The notes under the pieces are model-generated. The model did no database searches. It had not been told where the DNA came from and was given only the letters and a program-made list of their open reading frames with translations. Below are positions 57,245 to 64,000 of a DNA stretch of 64,000 bases, one piece after another (the first letter of the stretch is position 1; each line of letters begins with the position of its first letter). Position numbers and translations under genes: made by a program. The stretch spans positions 1 to 64,000 of the forward strand of contig CAJKBQ010000007.1 in NCBI GenBank assembly GCA_905198155.1. The letters run 5' to 3'. The DNA is from an uncultured Eubacteriales bacterium (lineage in GTDB: Bacteria > Bacillota > Clostridia > Oscillospirales > Acutalibacteraceae).

Positions 57245-57916
57245 GTGCGACCCACACTGATTGCGATCGAAGGACTGGACGGCAGCGGAAAAGCCACCCA
57301 GACCGCCCGACTCGAAGCGGCGCTCCAATCGCGCGGCATGGCGGTGCGGCGGGTAACGTTTCCGGACTATGCGGAGCCGTCGTCGGCGCTGGTGAAAATG
57401 TATCTGGACGGGACGTTCGGTACCGACCCCGGCGACGTCAATGCGTATGCGGCGTCCACGTTTTACGCCGTGGACCGGTACGCCAGCTTCCGGCGGTTCT
57501 GGCAGACGGATTACGAGCAGGGGACGGTGATTCTGGCGGATCGGTACACCACGTCCAACGCGATTTACCAAATGGCAAAGCTGCCGCGCGCGCAGTGGCA
57601 GGCGTTTTTGATCTGGCTGGCGGATTTGGAGCACGACAAAATGGGCCTCCCGCGCCCGCGCCGGACGATTTACCTGGATATGCCGCCCGAAATTTCGCAG
57701 CGGCTGCTGACCGGGCGGTACCACGGAGACGAGTCCCAAAAAGATATCCACGAAAGCCACCTGACGTACCTGCGCAGCTGCCGCAATGCGGCGCTGTATG
57801 CCGCGCAGTATTGGTCGTGGAGCCGGATTTCGTGCGCAGCCGGGGACGCGCCGCGCACGGTGGACGACATCGCGCAGGATGTGTGCCGCATTGCCATGGA
57901 GGTGCTGAAAGCTTGA
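57245..57916 (+). CDS. tmk: Thymidylate kinase
   Basis: Tmk phosphorylates dTMP to dTDP. The 223-residue product has the P-loop EGLDGSGKATQ, TFPDYAEPSS, and the DRY motif in LADRYTTSNAIYQM. A GTG start at 57245 follows AAGGAGAG. It overlaps the next gene by 4 nt (TTGA). The P-loop variant with Ala after Lys and the later LID region are within family range. Confidence 0.95.
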   Translation: MRPTLIAIEGLDGSGKATQTARLEAALQSRGMAVRRVTFPDYAEPSSALVKMYLDGTFGTDPGDVNAYAASTFYAVDRYASFRRFWQTDYEQGTVILADRYTTSNAIYQMAKLPRAQWQAFLIWLADLEHDKMGLPRPRRTIYLDMPPEISQRLLTGRYHGDESQKDIHESHLTYLRSCRNAALYAAQYWSWSRISCAAGDAPRTVDDIAQDVCRIAMEVLKA

Positions 57917-58776
57917 TTCCGTTTCATATCCCGACGCTTGCCGACCGCGCATGGGCGGAGCCGCTGCTGCGCGCGGCGGGCGACCTGACCAGCGAGTCGG
58001 CGTTTGGAACTTATTTCCTGTGGCAGGATCGTTATCAATATGAAATCGCGCAGGTGAACGGGTATTTTGCGGCGCGCAGCATTCACGGCTATGCGCTGCC
58101 CGCCGGAACCGGCGATTTGCGCCCGGTGCTGGATGCGCTGCGTGCGGACGCCGCCGGGCGGGGGGTTCCGCTGCGGATCCAGGTGTCGGAACTGCTGCGG
58201 GACGCGCTGGCCGCCGCTGCGCCGCAGCTGAAATTCACCGAGCACCGCGGCGAGGCCGATTACCTGTACCGTGTGGCCGATTTGGCGCAGCTGGAAGGGA
58301 AAAAATATCACGCCAAGCGCAATCACATTGCGAAATTCAACCGGCTGTATTCGTATCAGTTCGAGCCGGTGACAACGGTGGCGCAGGAGCAGGAATGCCT
58401 GGACATGATGCACCGGTGGGTCAGCAGCAACGAAAATGCCGCCGATTTTCGCATGGAGGAAGAAGCCATCCGGTTGGCGTTTGCCGACACGGCGGCGCTG
58501 CACATTCGCGCCGGGCTGCTGCGGGTGGACGGCAACGTGATTGCTTTCACTGCGGGGGAACCGGTGGGCGCCGACGGCTTTGACCTGCATTTTGAAAAGG
58601 CGCTGACGGAATACGACGGCGCGTATGCGGTGATTAACCAGGCGTTCGCCGCCCATTGCCTCACGGACTGCACCTGGGTCAACCGCGAAGAGGACATGGG
58701 GCTGGACGGCCTGCGCCGCGCCAAACTGTCGTACAATCCGGCGCAGCTGCTGATGAAATACACGGCAGAGGAGTGA
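57913..58776 (+). CDS. DUF2156 (LPG synthase C-terminal-like) protein
   Basis: A TTG at 57913 overlaps the tmk stop and has GGAGGTG 8 nt upstream, giving 287 residues. The frame is open back through tmk, but the overlap suits coupling. LEGKKYHAKRNHIAKFNRLY and WVNREEDMGLDGLRRAKLSY are typical of the DUF2156 domain found in the soluble part of lysyl-phosphatidylglycerol synthases, a GNAT-like fold that uses aminoacyl-tRNA. No membrane part is present, so the substrate is unknown. Confidence 0.82.
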   Translation: MIPFHIPTLADRAWAEPLLRAAGDLTSESAFGTYFLWQDRYQYEIAQVNGYFAARSIHGYALPAGTGDLRPVLDALRADAAGRGVPLRIQVSELLRDALAAAAPQLKFTEHRGEADYLYRVADLAQLEGKKYHAKRNHIAKFNRLYSYQFEPVTTVAQEQECLDMMHRWVSSNENAADFRMEEEAIRLAFADTAALHIRAGLLRVDGNVIAFTAGEPVGADGFDLHFEKALTEYDGAYAVINQAFAAHCLTDCTWVNREEDMGLDGLRRAKLSYNPAQLLMKYTAEE

Positions 58777-58780
58777 TTCG

Positions 58781-59620
58781 ATGTTCTGCGAACCCGACGC
58801 GTCCCGATGGCCGGAGATGATCCGGCTGTGGAAAACGGCATTCGGCGACGACGATGCGTTCATCGCACCGTTTTTCCGCCGCATGGGCAACGGGCTGCGC
58901 GCCCGCGTCTGCATCGTGGACGGCCATGTGGCGGCTGCCGCATATCTGCTGGATGCGTCGCTGGACGCGGACGGCGTTCGGACGCCGATGTGGTACGAAT
59001 ATGCGCTGGCCACGCAGCCGGCACTGCGCGGCCGCGGGCTGATGACGGCGTTGCTGGCAGACGTCCGTGCCGCCGCTGCGGCCGCCGGAGTGCCGTATAC
59101 GGCACTCCGCCCCGCCTCGGAGAAACTGGCGGATTACTACGCCCGGCGCGGCTACCGGCCATATTTCCGCAGCCGGGTTGTGCCGATGACGCGTGCAGAA
59201 CTGGGGAAATTGGAAAATTCGGTCGCAGCACAAAATCCGTACGATCCCGAACAGGCGTGGGAACGGGCGCTGGCGCGCACCGCCGGGTCGGCACATTGGT
59301 CGCAGTCGGCAATCGCGTTCGCATTGCAGGCGGCAGCCGTCGGCGGCGACCATGTGTACGCCGGATCGGCCGGTTTTGCCGTCTGGGCGGAATCGGGCGG
59401 CGAAGCCGAGGTGAAACTGTGGGCGCCGCAGACAAATGCGTCGGCGCTGGCGCGTGGGCTGCTGCGGTCGCCGTGCAGCCGGTTCCGGATTCGGGTGCCG
59501 GTGCATTCGCCGGACTTCCCGGACGGCGATGCAGGCGTTATCGACGGGATGCTGCGCAGCACCGACGGCCGTCCGCTGCCGGACAGCGCGGATGGTTTTT
59601 TGGGCATGGAAATCGATTGA
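58781..59620 (+). CDS. GNAT-family N-acetyltransferase
   Basis: The 279-residue product has a GNAT domain at residues 1-145: EYALATQPALRGRGLMTALL is the acetyl-CoA loop (motif A) and LADYYARRGYRPYF is motif B. The remaining ~130 residues form a second domain reminiscent of an SCP2-like or Eis-like tail. Substrate unknown. It begins 4 nt after the DUF2156 gene, using GAGGAG inside that gene's end, and is part of the thyX operon. Confidence 0.85.
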   Translation: MFCEPDASRWPEMIRLWKTAFGDDDAFIAPFFRRMGNGLRARVCIVDGHVAAAAYLLDASLDADGVRTPMWYEYALATQPALRGRGLMTALLADVRAAAAAAGVPYTALRPASEKLADYYARRGYRPYFRSRVVPMTRAELGKLENSVAAQNPYDPEQAWERALARTAGSAHWSQSAIAFALQAAAVGGDHVYAGSAGFAVWAESGGEAEVKLWAPQTNASALARGLLRSPCSRFRIRVPVHSPDFPDGDAGVIDGMLRSTDGRPLPDSADGFLGMEID

Positions 59621-59651
59621 ATATCAGACGATCCCAAAGGAGTGGAAAACG

Positions 59652-60194
59652 ATGATTTATGTATTTTTGGCGCCGGGCTTCGAGGAAACCGAAGCGCTGG
59701 CCACGGTGGATATCCTGCGCCGCGCGGGCGACAATGTCGCGACGGTCGGCGTGATGGACAACGTCATCAAAGGCGCGCACGGGATTCGCGTGGTGACGGA
59801 CGTCACCATGCAGGACGTGCAGGGCACGCATCCGGATGTGATCGTGCTGCCGGGCGGGATGCCGGGTACGCTGCACCTGGAGCATTGCCAGTGGCTGGCG
59901 GAAATGATCCGCGAAGCGTACCGCGACGGCAAGCTGATTGCGGCCATCTGCGCCGCGCCGTCGATTTTGGGTCACATGGGGCTGCTGACCAACCGCAAGG
60001 CGACGTGTTTCCCAGGGTTTGAAGGCGAATTGCTGGGCGCGGAGGTCGTGCCGCAGCAGGTGTGCCGCGACGGGCAATTTATCACGGCGAATGGGCCGGG
60101 CGCGGCGATGGCGTTCGGGCTGGAAATCGTCCGCGCGCTGCACGGCGACGCTGCCGCCCGCAAAATCGGGGAAGCGATGCAGTATGTGTCCTGA
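59652..60194 (+). CDS. DJ-1/PfpI-family protein
   Basis: The 180-residue product shows MIYVFLAPGFEETEALATVD with the conserved Glu, VLPGGMPGTLHLEH, and the nucleophile Cys in LIAAICAAPSILGHMG near residue 100. It matches the DJ-1/YajL branch, associated with protein or metabolite deglycation and oxidative stress, though activities are debated. AAAGGAGTGG precedes ATG 59652. The 3' end overlaps fthC by 11 nt. Confidence 0.92.
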   Translation: MIYVFLAPGFEETEALATVDILRRAGDNVATVGVMDNVIKGAHGIRVVTDVTMQDVQGTHPDVIVLPGGMPGTLHLEHCQWLAEMIREAYRDGKLIAAICAAPSILGHMGLLTNRKATCFPGFEGELLGAEVVPQQVCRDGQFITANGPGAAMAFGLEIVRALHGDAAARKIGEAMQYVS

Positions 60195-60780
60195 TCCGGC
60201 GGACAAATCGGCGCTGCGCGCACGGTTTCGCCGTTTGCGCCGGGAAACGCCGCCGGCGGTATGCCGGGCGCGCGACGCAGCGATTGCGGAACGCGTGCGG
60301 TCGCTGGCCGAATACCGGCATTGCACCGCGCTGCTGATCTATGTGTCCAAGCCGGACGAAGTCGCGACGGATGCGCTGATCGAATCGGCGTGGGCCGACG
60401 GCAAAACGGTCGCAGTGCCGCGCAGCGCGCCCGACGGCACGATGGTGTTCTGCCGGATCACCGATTGGTCGGAGCTGCGGCCGGGTGCATTCGGCGTCCG
60501 GGAGCCGCAGGATGCGTGTCCGCCGGTCGTGCCGGACGCGCGCGCATTGTGCGTGGTGCCGGGGCTGTGCTTTGACGGCTTCGGCTGCCGCGTGGGGTAC
60601 GGAAAAGGGTATTACGACCGGTTTTTGCAGCATTTTCCCGGCCAAACCGTGGGACTGTGTCCTGCGGCGGCGCTGGTGCAGCGCATCCCGGCCGCGCCGA
60701 CGGATTGGCCGGTGCAGCAAATCGTAACGGAACAGGAAGTGCGCCGGGCGTCCGGCAGCAGTAAGGAGGTACGCCAGTGA
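60184..60780 (+). CDS. fthC: 5-formyltetrahydrofolate cyclo-ligase
   Basis: This enzyme converts 5-formyl-THF to methenyl-THF with ATP, feeding the folate pool used by ThyX. The 198-residue product has an N-terminal KSALRARFRRLRRETPPAVC helix, LIYVSKPDEVATDALI, VVPGLCFDGFGCRVGYGKGY and YDRFL near residue 145, the family's main signature. ATG 60184 overlaps the DJ-1 gene; a longer frame runs inside it without a site. Its stop overlaps the mltG start (TGATG). Confidence 0.95.
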   Translation: MCPDPADKSALRARFRRLRRETPPAVCRARDAAIAERVRSLAEYRHCTALLIYVSKPDEVATDALIESAWADGKTVAVPRSAPDGTMVFCRITDWSELRPGAFGVREPQDACPPVVPDARALCVVPGLCFDGFGCRVGYGKGYYDRFLQHFPGQTVGLCPAAALVQRIPAAPTDWPVQQIVTEQEVRRASGSSKEVRQ

Positions 60781-62069
60781 TGGACGAACAACAAACCAAT
60801 CCCGCCGCGGAATCGGCGGATACGGAGCAGGATTTTCAGGCGCGGCGCGAGAAAAAGGTGGAGGAATTCGTGCTGGATTTCCAGACGGACGACACCGACA
60901 GCGACGGCGCGCCCACGGCGTCCCCGCAGCAGGAGGAAGACCTGAGCAGTTACAGCGCGGGCCGCAAACCCAAAAAAGAACGCGCCATGGCGCGCCGCAA
61001 AAAGCACGGATGTATGTATCACCTGCTGTCGTGGTGCGTGATTCTGGCGATTTCGGCGGTGCTGTCGCAGTTTTTGGTCGGCGGCGCATACGATTTGCTG
61101 GGCGCCAGCCGCAAGGCGGGCGAAGTGCAGATCGAGATCACGCCGGAGATGACCGAGGACGACGTGGTGGACGCGCTGGAAAAAGCGGGCGCCATCAAAA
61201 AGCCGTTTTTCTTCAGGCTGTACGCCAAAGTGACGAAGGCCACGTACAGCCCCGGCACCTATGTGCTGGAACGGAACGCCGACTACGAATTGATTAACAA
61301 TTCCCTGCGCGGGACGGCCAACCGGGTCGATACCGTAAAGCTGACGTTTATCGAAGGCGAAACGGTTGAAACGTACGCCAAAAAACTGGAAGAAGCGAAC
61401 GTGTGCAGCGCGGAAGATTTCCTTGCGGCGATCAACGAAGTGGATTTCACAAACTATTCGTTTATCAAATCCATCGCCGACACCAAAGATGCGCGTGCGT
61501 ATTTCCTGGAAGGGTATCTGTTCCCGGATACGTATGAATTTTACAAATACGAAAAACCGGCGTCCGTTATCAAGCGGTTCCTGAACAATATGAATTCCTC
61601 GAAGCTGACCAAAGAGCGCTACGATGATGCCGAAAAACTCGGCATGACGATCGATCAGGTGCTGACGCTGGCGTCGATTATCCAAAAAGAGTCGGGCGAC
61701 CCGGATGATATGTACAAAATCTCGTCCGTGTTCCACAACCGGCTCAAAAATTGGGGCGAAAACGGCAAGCTGCAATCGGACGTCACGACGTTCTATGCGC
61801 AGACGCTGCCGGAGCAGTACCGCAGCGCGTACGATACGTATATTTGCAGCGGGCTGCCGGTCGGCGCGGTGTGCAACCCCGGTCTGGATGCGATCAAAGC
61901 TGCGCTGCATCCGGCCAAAACGAACTATTACTACTTTGTGGCGGATGTCAACGGCAAAACGTACTTTGCCCGCACGCTGGCGGAGCACGAGCGCAACATC
62001 GCGATTGCGGCGGCGGTTCAGCCCAGCAAAGACGCGCCTGCCGAATCGGTCAACGCCGAGGGCGACTGA
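60780..62069 (+). CDS. mltG: Endolytic murein transglycosylase MltG (YceG-like)
   Basis: MltG cuts nascent glycan strands near the membrane and sets strand length. The 429-residue product has a long acidic cytoplasmic tail (about 1-75), one membrane helix (about 82-105) and the YceG domain. SIIQKESGDPDDMYKISSVF holds the catalytic Glu, and YICSGLPVGAVCNPGLDAIK and YYYFVADVNGKTYFARTLAE are family blocks. AAGGAGG is upstream; GTG 60777 is an alternative start giving one more residue. It is followed by the U32 peptidase gene. Confidence 0.95.
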   Translation: MDEQQTNPAAESADTEQDFQARREKKVEEFVLDFQTDDTDSDGAPTASPQQEEDLSSYSAGRKPKKERAMARRKKHGCMYHLLSWCVILAISAVLSQFLVGGAYDLLGASRKAGEVQIEITPEMTEDDVVDALEKAGAIKKPFFFRLYAKVTKATYSPGTYVLERNADYELINNSLRGTANRVDTVKLTFIEGETVETYAKKLEEANVCSAEDFLAAINEVDFTNYSFIKSIADTKDARAYFLEGYLFPDTYEFYKYEKPASVIKRFLNNMNSSKLTKERYDDAEKLGMTIDQVLTLASIIQKESGDPDDMYKISSVFHNRLKNWGENGKLQSDVTTFYAQTLPEQYRSAYDTYICSGLPVGAVCNPGLDAIKAALHPAKTNYYYFVADVNGKTYFARTLAEHERNIAIAAAVQPSKDAPAESVNAEGD

Positions 62070-62102
62070 TTCCCGACATTCGGAAAGGTTGAATGATTCA
62101 AT

Positions 62103-63320
62103 ATGGGTTCCCTCATCCAAGCGCCGGAGCTGCTGGCTCCGGCGGGCGATATGGAACGGCTTCAGGCGGCGATTCGCTTCGGTGCGAACGCCGTTTATTT
62201 GGCCGGAAAACAATTCGGAATGCGCAGTGCGTGCGCCAATTTTGCCCCGGACGAGCTGCGCGCAGCCGTGGCGTATGCGCACGCGCGCGGCGTCCGCGTG
62301 TATGTGACGTGCAACATCGTCCCGCACCCGGACGAAATGGCGCACCTGCCGCAATTCCTGACCGACGCGGCGGCTGCCGGTGCGGACGCGCTGATCGTGT
62401 CCGACCTGGGCGTGTTCCGCGTGGCGCGGCGCGTGGTGCCGCAGATGGCGCTGCACGTTTCCACGCAGGCCGGTGTGACCAATGCGGAATCGGCCCGGCT
62501 GTTTTACGAGCTGGGTGCGCGGCGGATCGTCCCGGCGCGGGAGCTGTCGCTGGCGGAATTGGCGGCGATTCGGCGCGAAATCCCGGCGGATATGGAGATC
62601 GAGGCATTCGTCCACGGTGCAATGTGCGTGTCGTTTTCCGGGCGATGCCTGTTGTCGTCGTACCTGACGGGGCGCGATTCCAACCGCGGCGACTGCGCGC
62701 AGCCGTGCCGGTGGCGCTATGCGCTGACGGAGGAAAAGCGGCCGGGGCAGTATTTCCCAATCGAAGAGGACGACCGCGGGACGTATATCATGAACGCCCG
62801 CGACCTGTGTATGATCGACCACATTCCGGAGCTGATGGCGGCTGGCGTGACCAGCTTCAAAATCGAGGGGCGCGCGAAATCCGCGTACTATGTGGCCTGC
62901 ACCGTCAACGCATATCGCATGGCGATCGACGCGGCGATGGCCGGCCGCCCGCCGGAACCGTGGGTGCGGGAAGAGGTGCAGCGCATCAGTCATCGCGCGT
63001 ATTCCACCGGCTTTTTCTTCGGCGACGCGCCCGGCCAGTGTTACGAAAACGGCGGGTATCTCCGGTCGTACGAAGTCGCGGCGGTCGCGCAGCACTGGGC
63101 GGACGGCGTGCTGGTCGCGGCACAGCGCAACCGGTTTTTCTGCGGCGAAACGCTGGAAATCGTCGCGCCCGGCCGCCCGCCGGAGCCGCTGCCGGTGACG
63201 GCGCTGTTCGATGGCGACGGTCAGCCGATTGCATCGGCCAATCACGCCGAGATGGTACTGCGCATTCCGTGCGCGCAGCCGGTGGCACCCGGCGCGCTGC
63301 TGCGGCACGTCAAACCGTGA
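62103..63320 (+). CDS. U32-family peptidase (TrhP-like, tRNA hydroxylation)
   Basis: The 405-residue product has PELLAPAGDMERLQAAIRFG at the start, and the U32 signature around residues 165-200 (EAFVHGAMCVSFSGRCLLSS then RGDCAQPCRW) with four conserved Cys. VGR-like FKIEGRAKSAYYVACTVNAY is further support. Annotated as peptidases, U32 proteins such as TrhP are needed for 5-hydroxyuridine formation in tRNA. The mltG-U32 neighbourhood is common in Bacillota. A terminator follows. Confidence 0.9.
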   Translation: MGSLIQAPELLAPAGDMERLQAAIRFGANAVYLAGKQFGMRSACANFAPDELRAAVAYAHARGVRVYVTCNIVPHPDEMAHLPQFLTDAAAAGADALIVSDLGVFRVARRVVPQMALHVSTQAGVTNAESARLFYELGARRIVPARELSLAELAAIRREIPADMEIEAFVHGAMCVSFSGRCLLSSYLTGRDSNRGDCAQPCRWRYALTEEKRPGQYFPIEEDDRGTYIMNARDLCMIDHIPELMAAGVTSFKIEGRAKSAYYVACTVNAYRMAIDAAMAGRPPEPWVREEVQRISHRAYSTGFFFGDAPGQCYENGGYLRSYEVAAVAQHWADGVLVAAQRNRFFCGETLEIVAPGRPPEPLPVTALFDGDGQPIASANHAEMVLRIPCAQPVAPGALLRHVKP

Positions 63321-63336
63321 ATTTTTTTTGCACATG

Positions 63337-63382
63337 AAAAACCCCGTCGGGCCGCATGAATTTGCGACCCGGCGGGGTTTTG
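63337..63382. terminator. Bidirectional terminator between the U32 gene and the permease
   Basis: AAAACCCCG, CGGG and CGC pair with GCG, CCCG and CGGGGTTTT with two mismatches around ATGAATTT; A and T runs flank it on each side, so it serves both converging genes. Confidence 0.85.
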
Positions 63383-63399
63383 ATATTCCGGCGCGGGGA

Positions 63400-64000
63400 T
63401 TAGCCCTGCGCTTCTTTTTTCTTGTCGCCGATGTGAACCAGCGCGTTGGTGATGATCCCGATGATCAGCGCCGTTGCGATTTCGGTGATCGTGATCGCAC
63501 CGAAGTTCAGCGTCAATCCGCCGATGCCGGGCACCAGCACCGAAGCCACCACGAACAGGTTCTTGTTTTCGCCGAGATCCACCGTCTGAATCATTTTCAG
63601 ACCGGACACCGCGATGAAGCCGTACAACGCAATGCAGATACCGCCAACCACGCAAACCGGAATGGTGTTGACGAACTGCACGAACGGGTTGAAGAACGAG
63701 AGGATCAGCGCCAGCACCGCAGTGGTGCCGATGGTGAAGATCGACGCGTTGCCGGTGATCGCAACGCAGCCCACGCATTCGCCATAGGTGGTGTTGGGGC
63801 AGCCGCCGAACACCGCGCCGACGATCGAGCCGATGCCGTCGCCCGCGATGGTTTTGTCCAAGCCGGGATCGGTGATTAGGTCGCGGTCAATGATGGAGGA
63901 CAGGTTTTTGTGGTCGCCGATGTGCTCCGCCAGCGTGACGAACGCGACCGGCGCGAACAGCGCGATCAGGCTGACAATCGACGTGCCGTCAATCTGGTTG
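63400..64000 (-). CDS. Uracil/xanthine permease of the NCS2 family (5' part outside window)
   Basis: The last 200 residues of a polytopic transporter are visible; the start lies beyond the right edge. PNTTYGECVGCVAITGNASI matches the NCS2 signature (NTTYGEN-like), and FVTLAEHIGDHKNLSSIIDR is the conserved block with the substrate-binding Glu. NQIDGTS at the edge precedes it. It ends with a basic tail (GDKKKEAQG). UraA-type uracil uptake is likely; xanthine is possible. Confidence 0.9.
   Translation of the reverse strand, partial: NQIDGTSIVSLIALFAPVAFVTLAEHIGDHKNLSSIIDRDLITDPGLDKTIAGDGIGSIVGAVFGGCPNTTYGECVGCVAITGNASIFTIGTTAVLALILSFFNPFVQFVNTIPVCVVGGICIALYGFIAVSGLKMIQTVDLGENKNLFVVASVLVPGIGGLTLNFGAITITEIATALIIGIITNALVHIGDKKKEAQG

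Noticed and set aside
57238..57912. Long N-terminal extension of the DUF2156 frame through tmk
   Set aside because: tmk in the other frame has a complete P-loop kinase sequence; TTG 57913 with GGAGGTG is the likely start.
60612..63335. 907-codon minus-strand frame opposite mltG and the U32 gene
   Set aside because: Antisense shadow; both plus-strand genes have clear family signatures.

Overview
The window looks like a chromosomal segment of a GC-rich (roughly 60% by eye) Gram-positive member of the Bacillota, most likely class Clostridia in or near the Oscillospirales. The reasons are a Gram-positive PolC replicase in the frr-uppS-cdsA-dxr-rseP neighbourhood, a DivIB/FtsQ and PASTA-type penicillin-binding protein in the division cluster, ThyX instead of ThyA within the window, strong GGAGG ribosome binding sites, and many sigma-A type promoters with 17-bp spacers. 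The family placement is an inference; no rRNA is present.

Layout. 1-5,540 (mostly minus strand): the 5' part of a secreted beta-helix surface protein with a 57-bp tandem repeat, its TetR neighbour, an MGMT-family protein with a duplicated 5' end, a mini-hairpin array, tRNA-Arg(ACG), and a cinA-tfoX-SGNH operon. 5,600-12,900: a large MORN-repeat protein, an SGNH hydrolase, a stand-alone PduL, a GH42-like glycosidase and a family-4 uracil-DNA glycosylase. 12,900-13,320: a tandemly multiplied gene-end junction between the glycosylase and galE. 13,320-19,075: galE, a small protein, an MBOAT/DHHW extracellular acylation pair with a 34-residue membrane peptide, and trpS.

19,330-44,290 is one continuous plus-strand housekeeping block: mraZ-rsmH-ftsL-pbp-murE-murF-mraY-ftsW-murG-murA-ftsQ-ftsZ followed by pyrH-frr-uppS-cdsA-dxr-rseP-ispG-polC. 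It couples peptidoglycan precursor synthesis and division with lipid carrier, phospholipid and isoprenoid synthesis and DNA replication. murD and ftsA are absent from their usual places.

44,350-64,000: a small membrane protein, yebC, an AT-rich two-gene island of unknown function (zinc finger plus membrane proteins), a divergently regulated AraC/catabolic operon, a PhoP-PhoR-like two-component system followed by a Na/Pi cotransporter gene with TTAACA Pho boxes, then a run thyX-tmk-DUF2156-GNAT-DJ-1-fthC-mltG-U32 peptidase, and the 3' part of a uracil/xanthine permease running off the right edge.

The least ordinary parts are the multiplied gene ends at 12,812-13,380, the duplicated MGMT 5' end plus hairpin array at 3,492-3,895, the AT-rich island at about 45,770-47,340, and the TetR/repeat-rich surface protein pair at the left edge.
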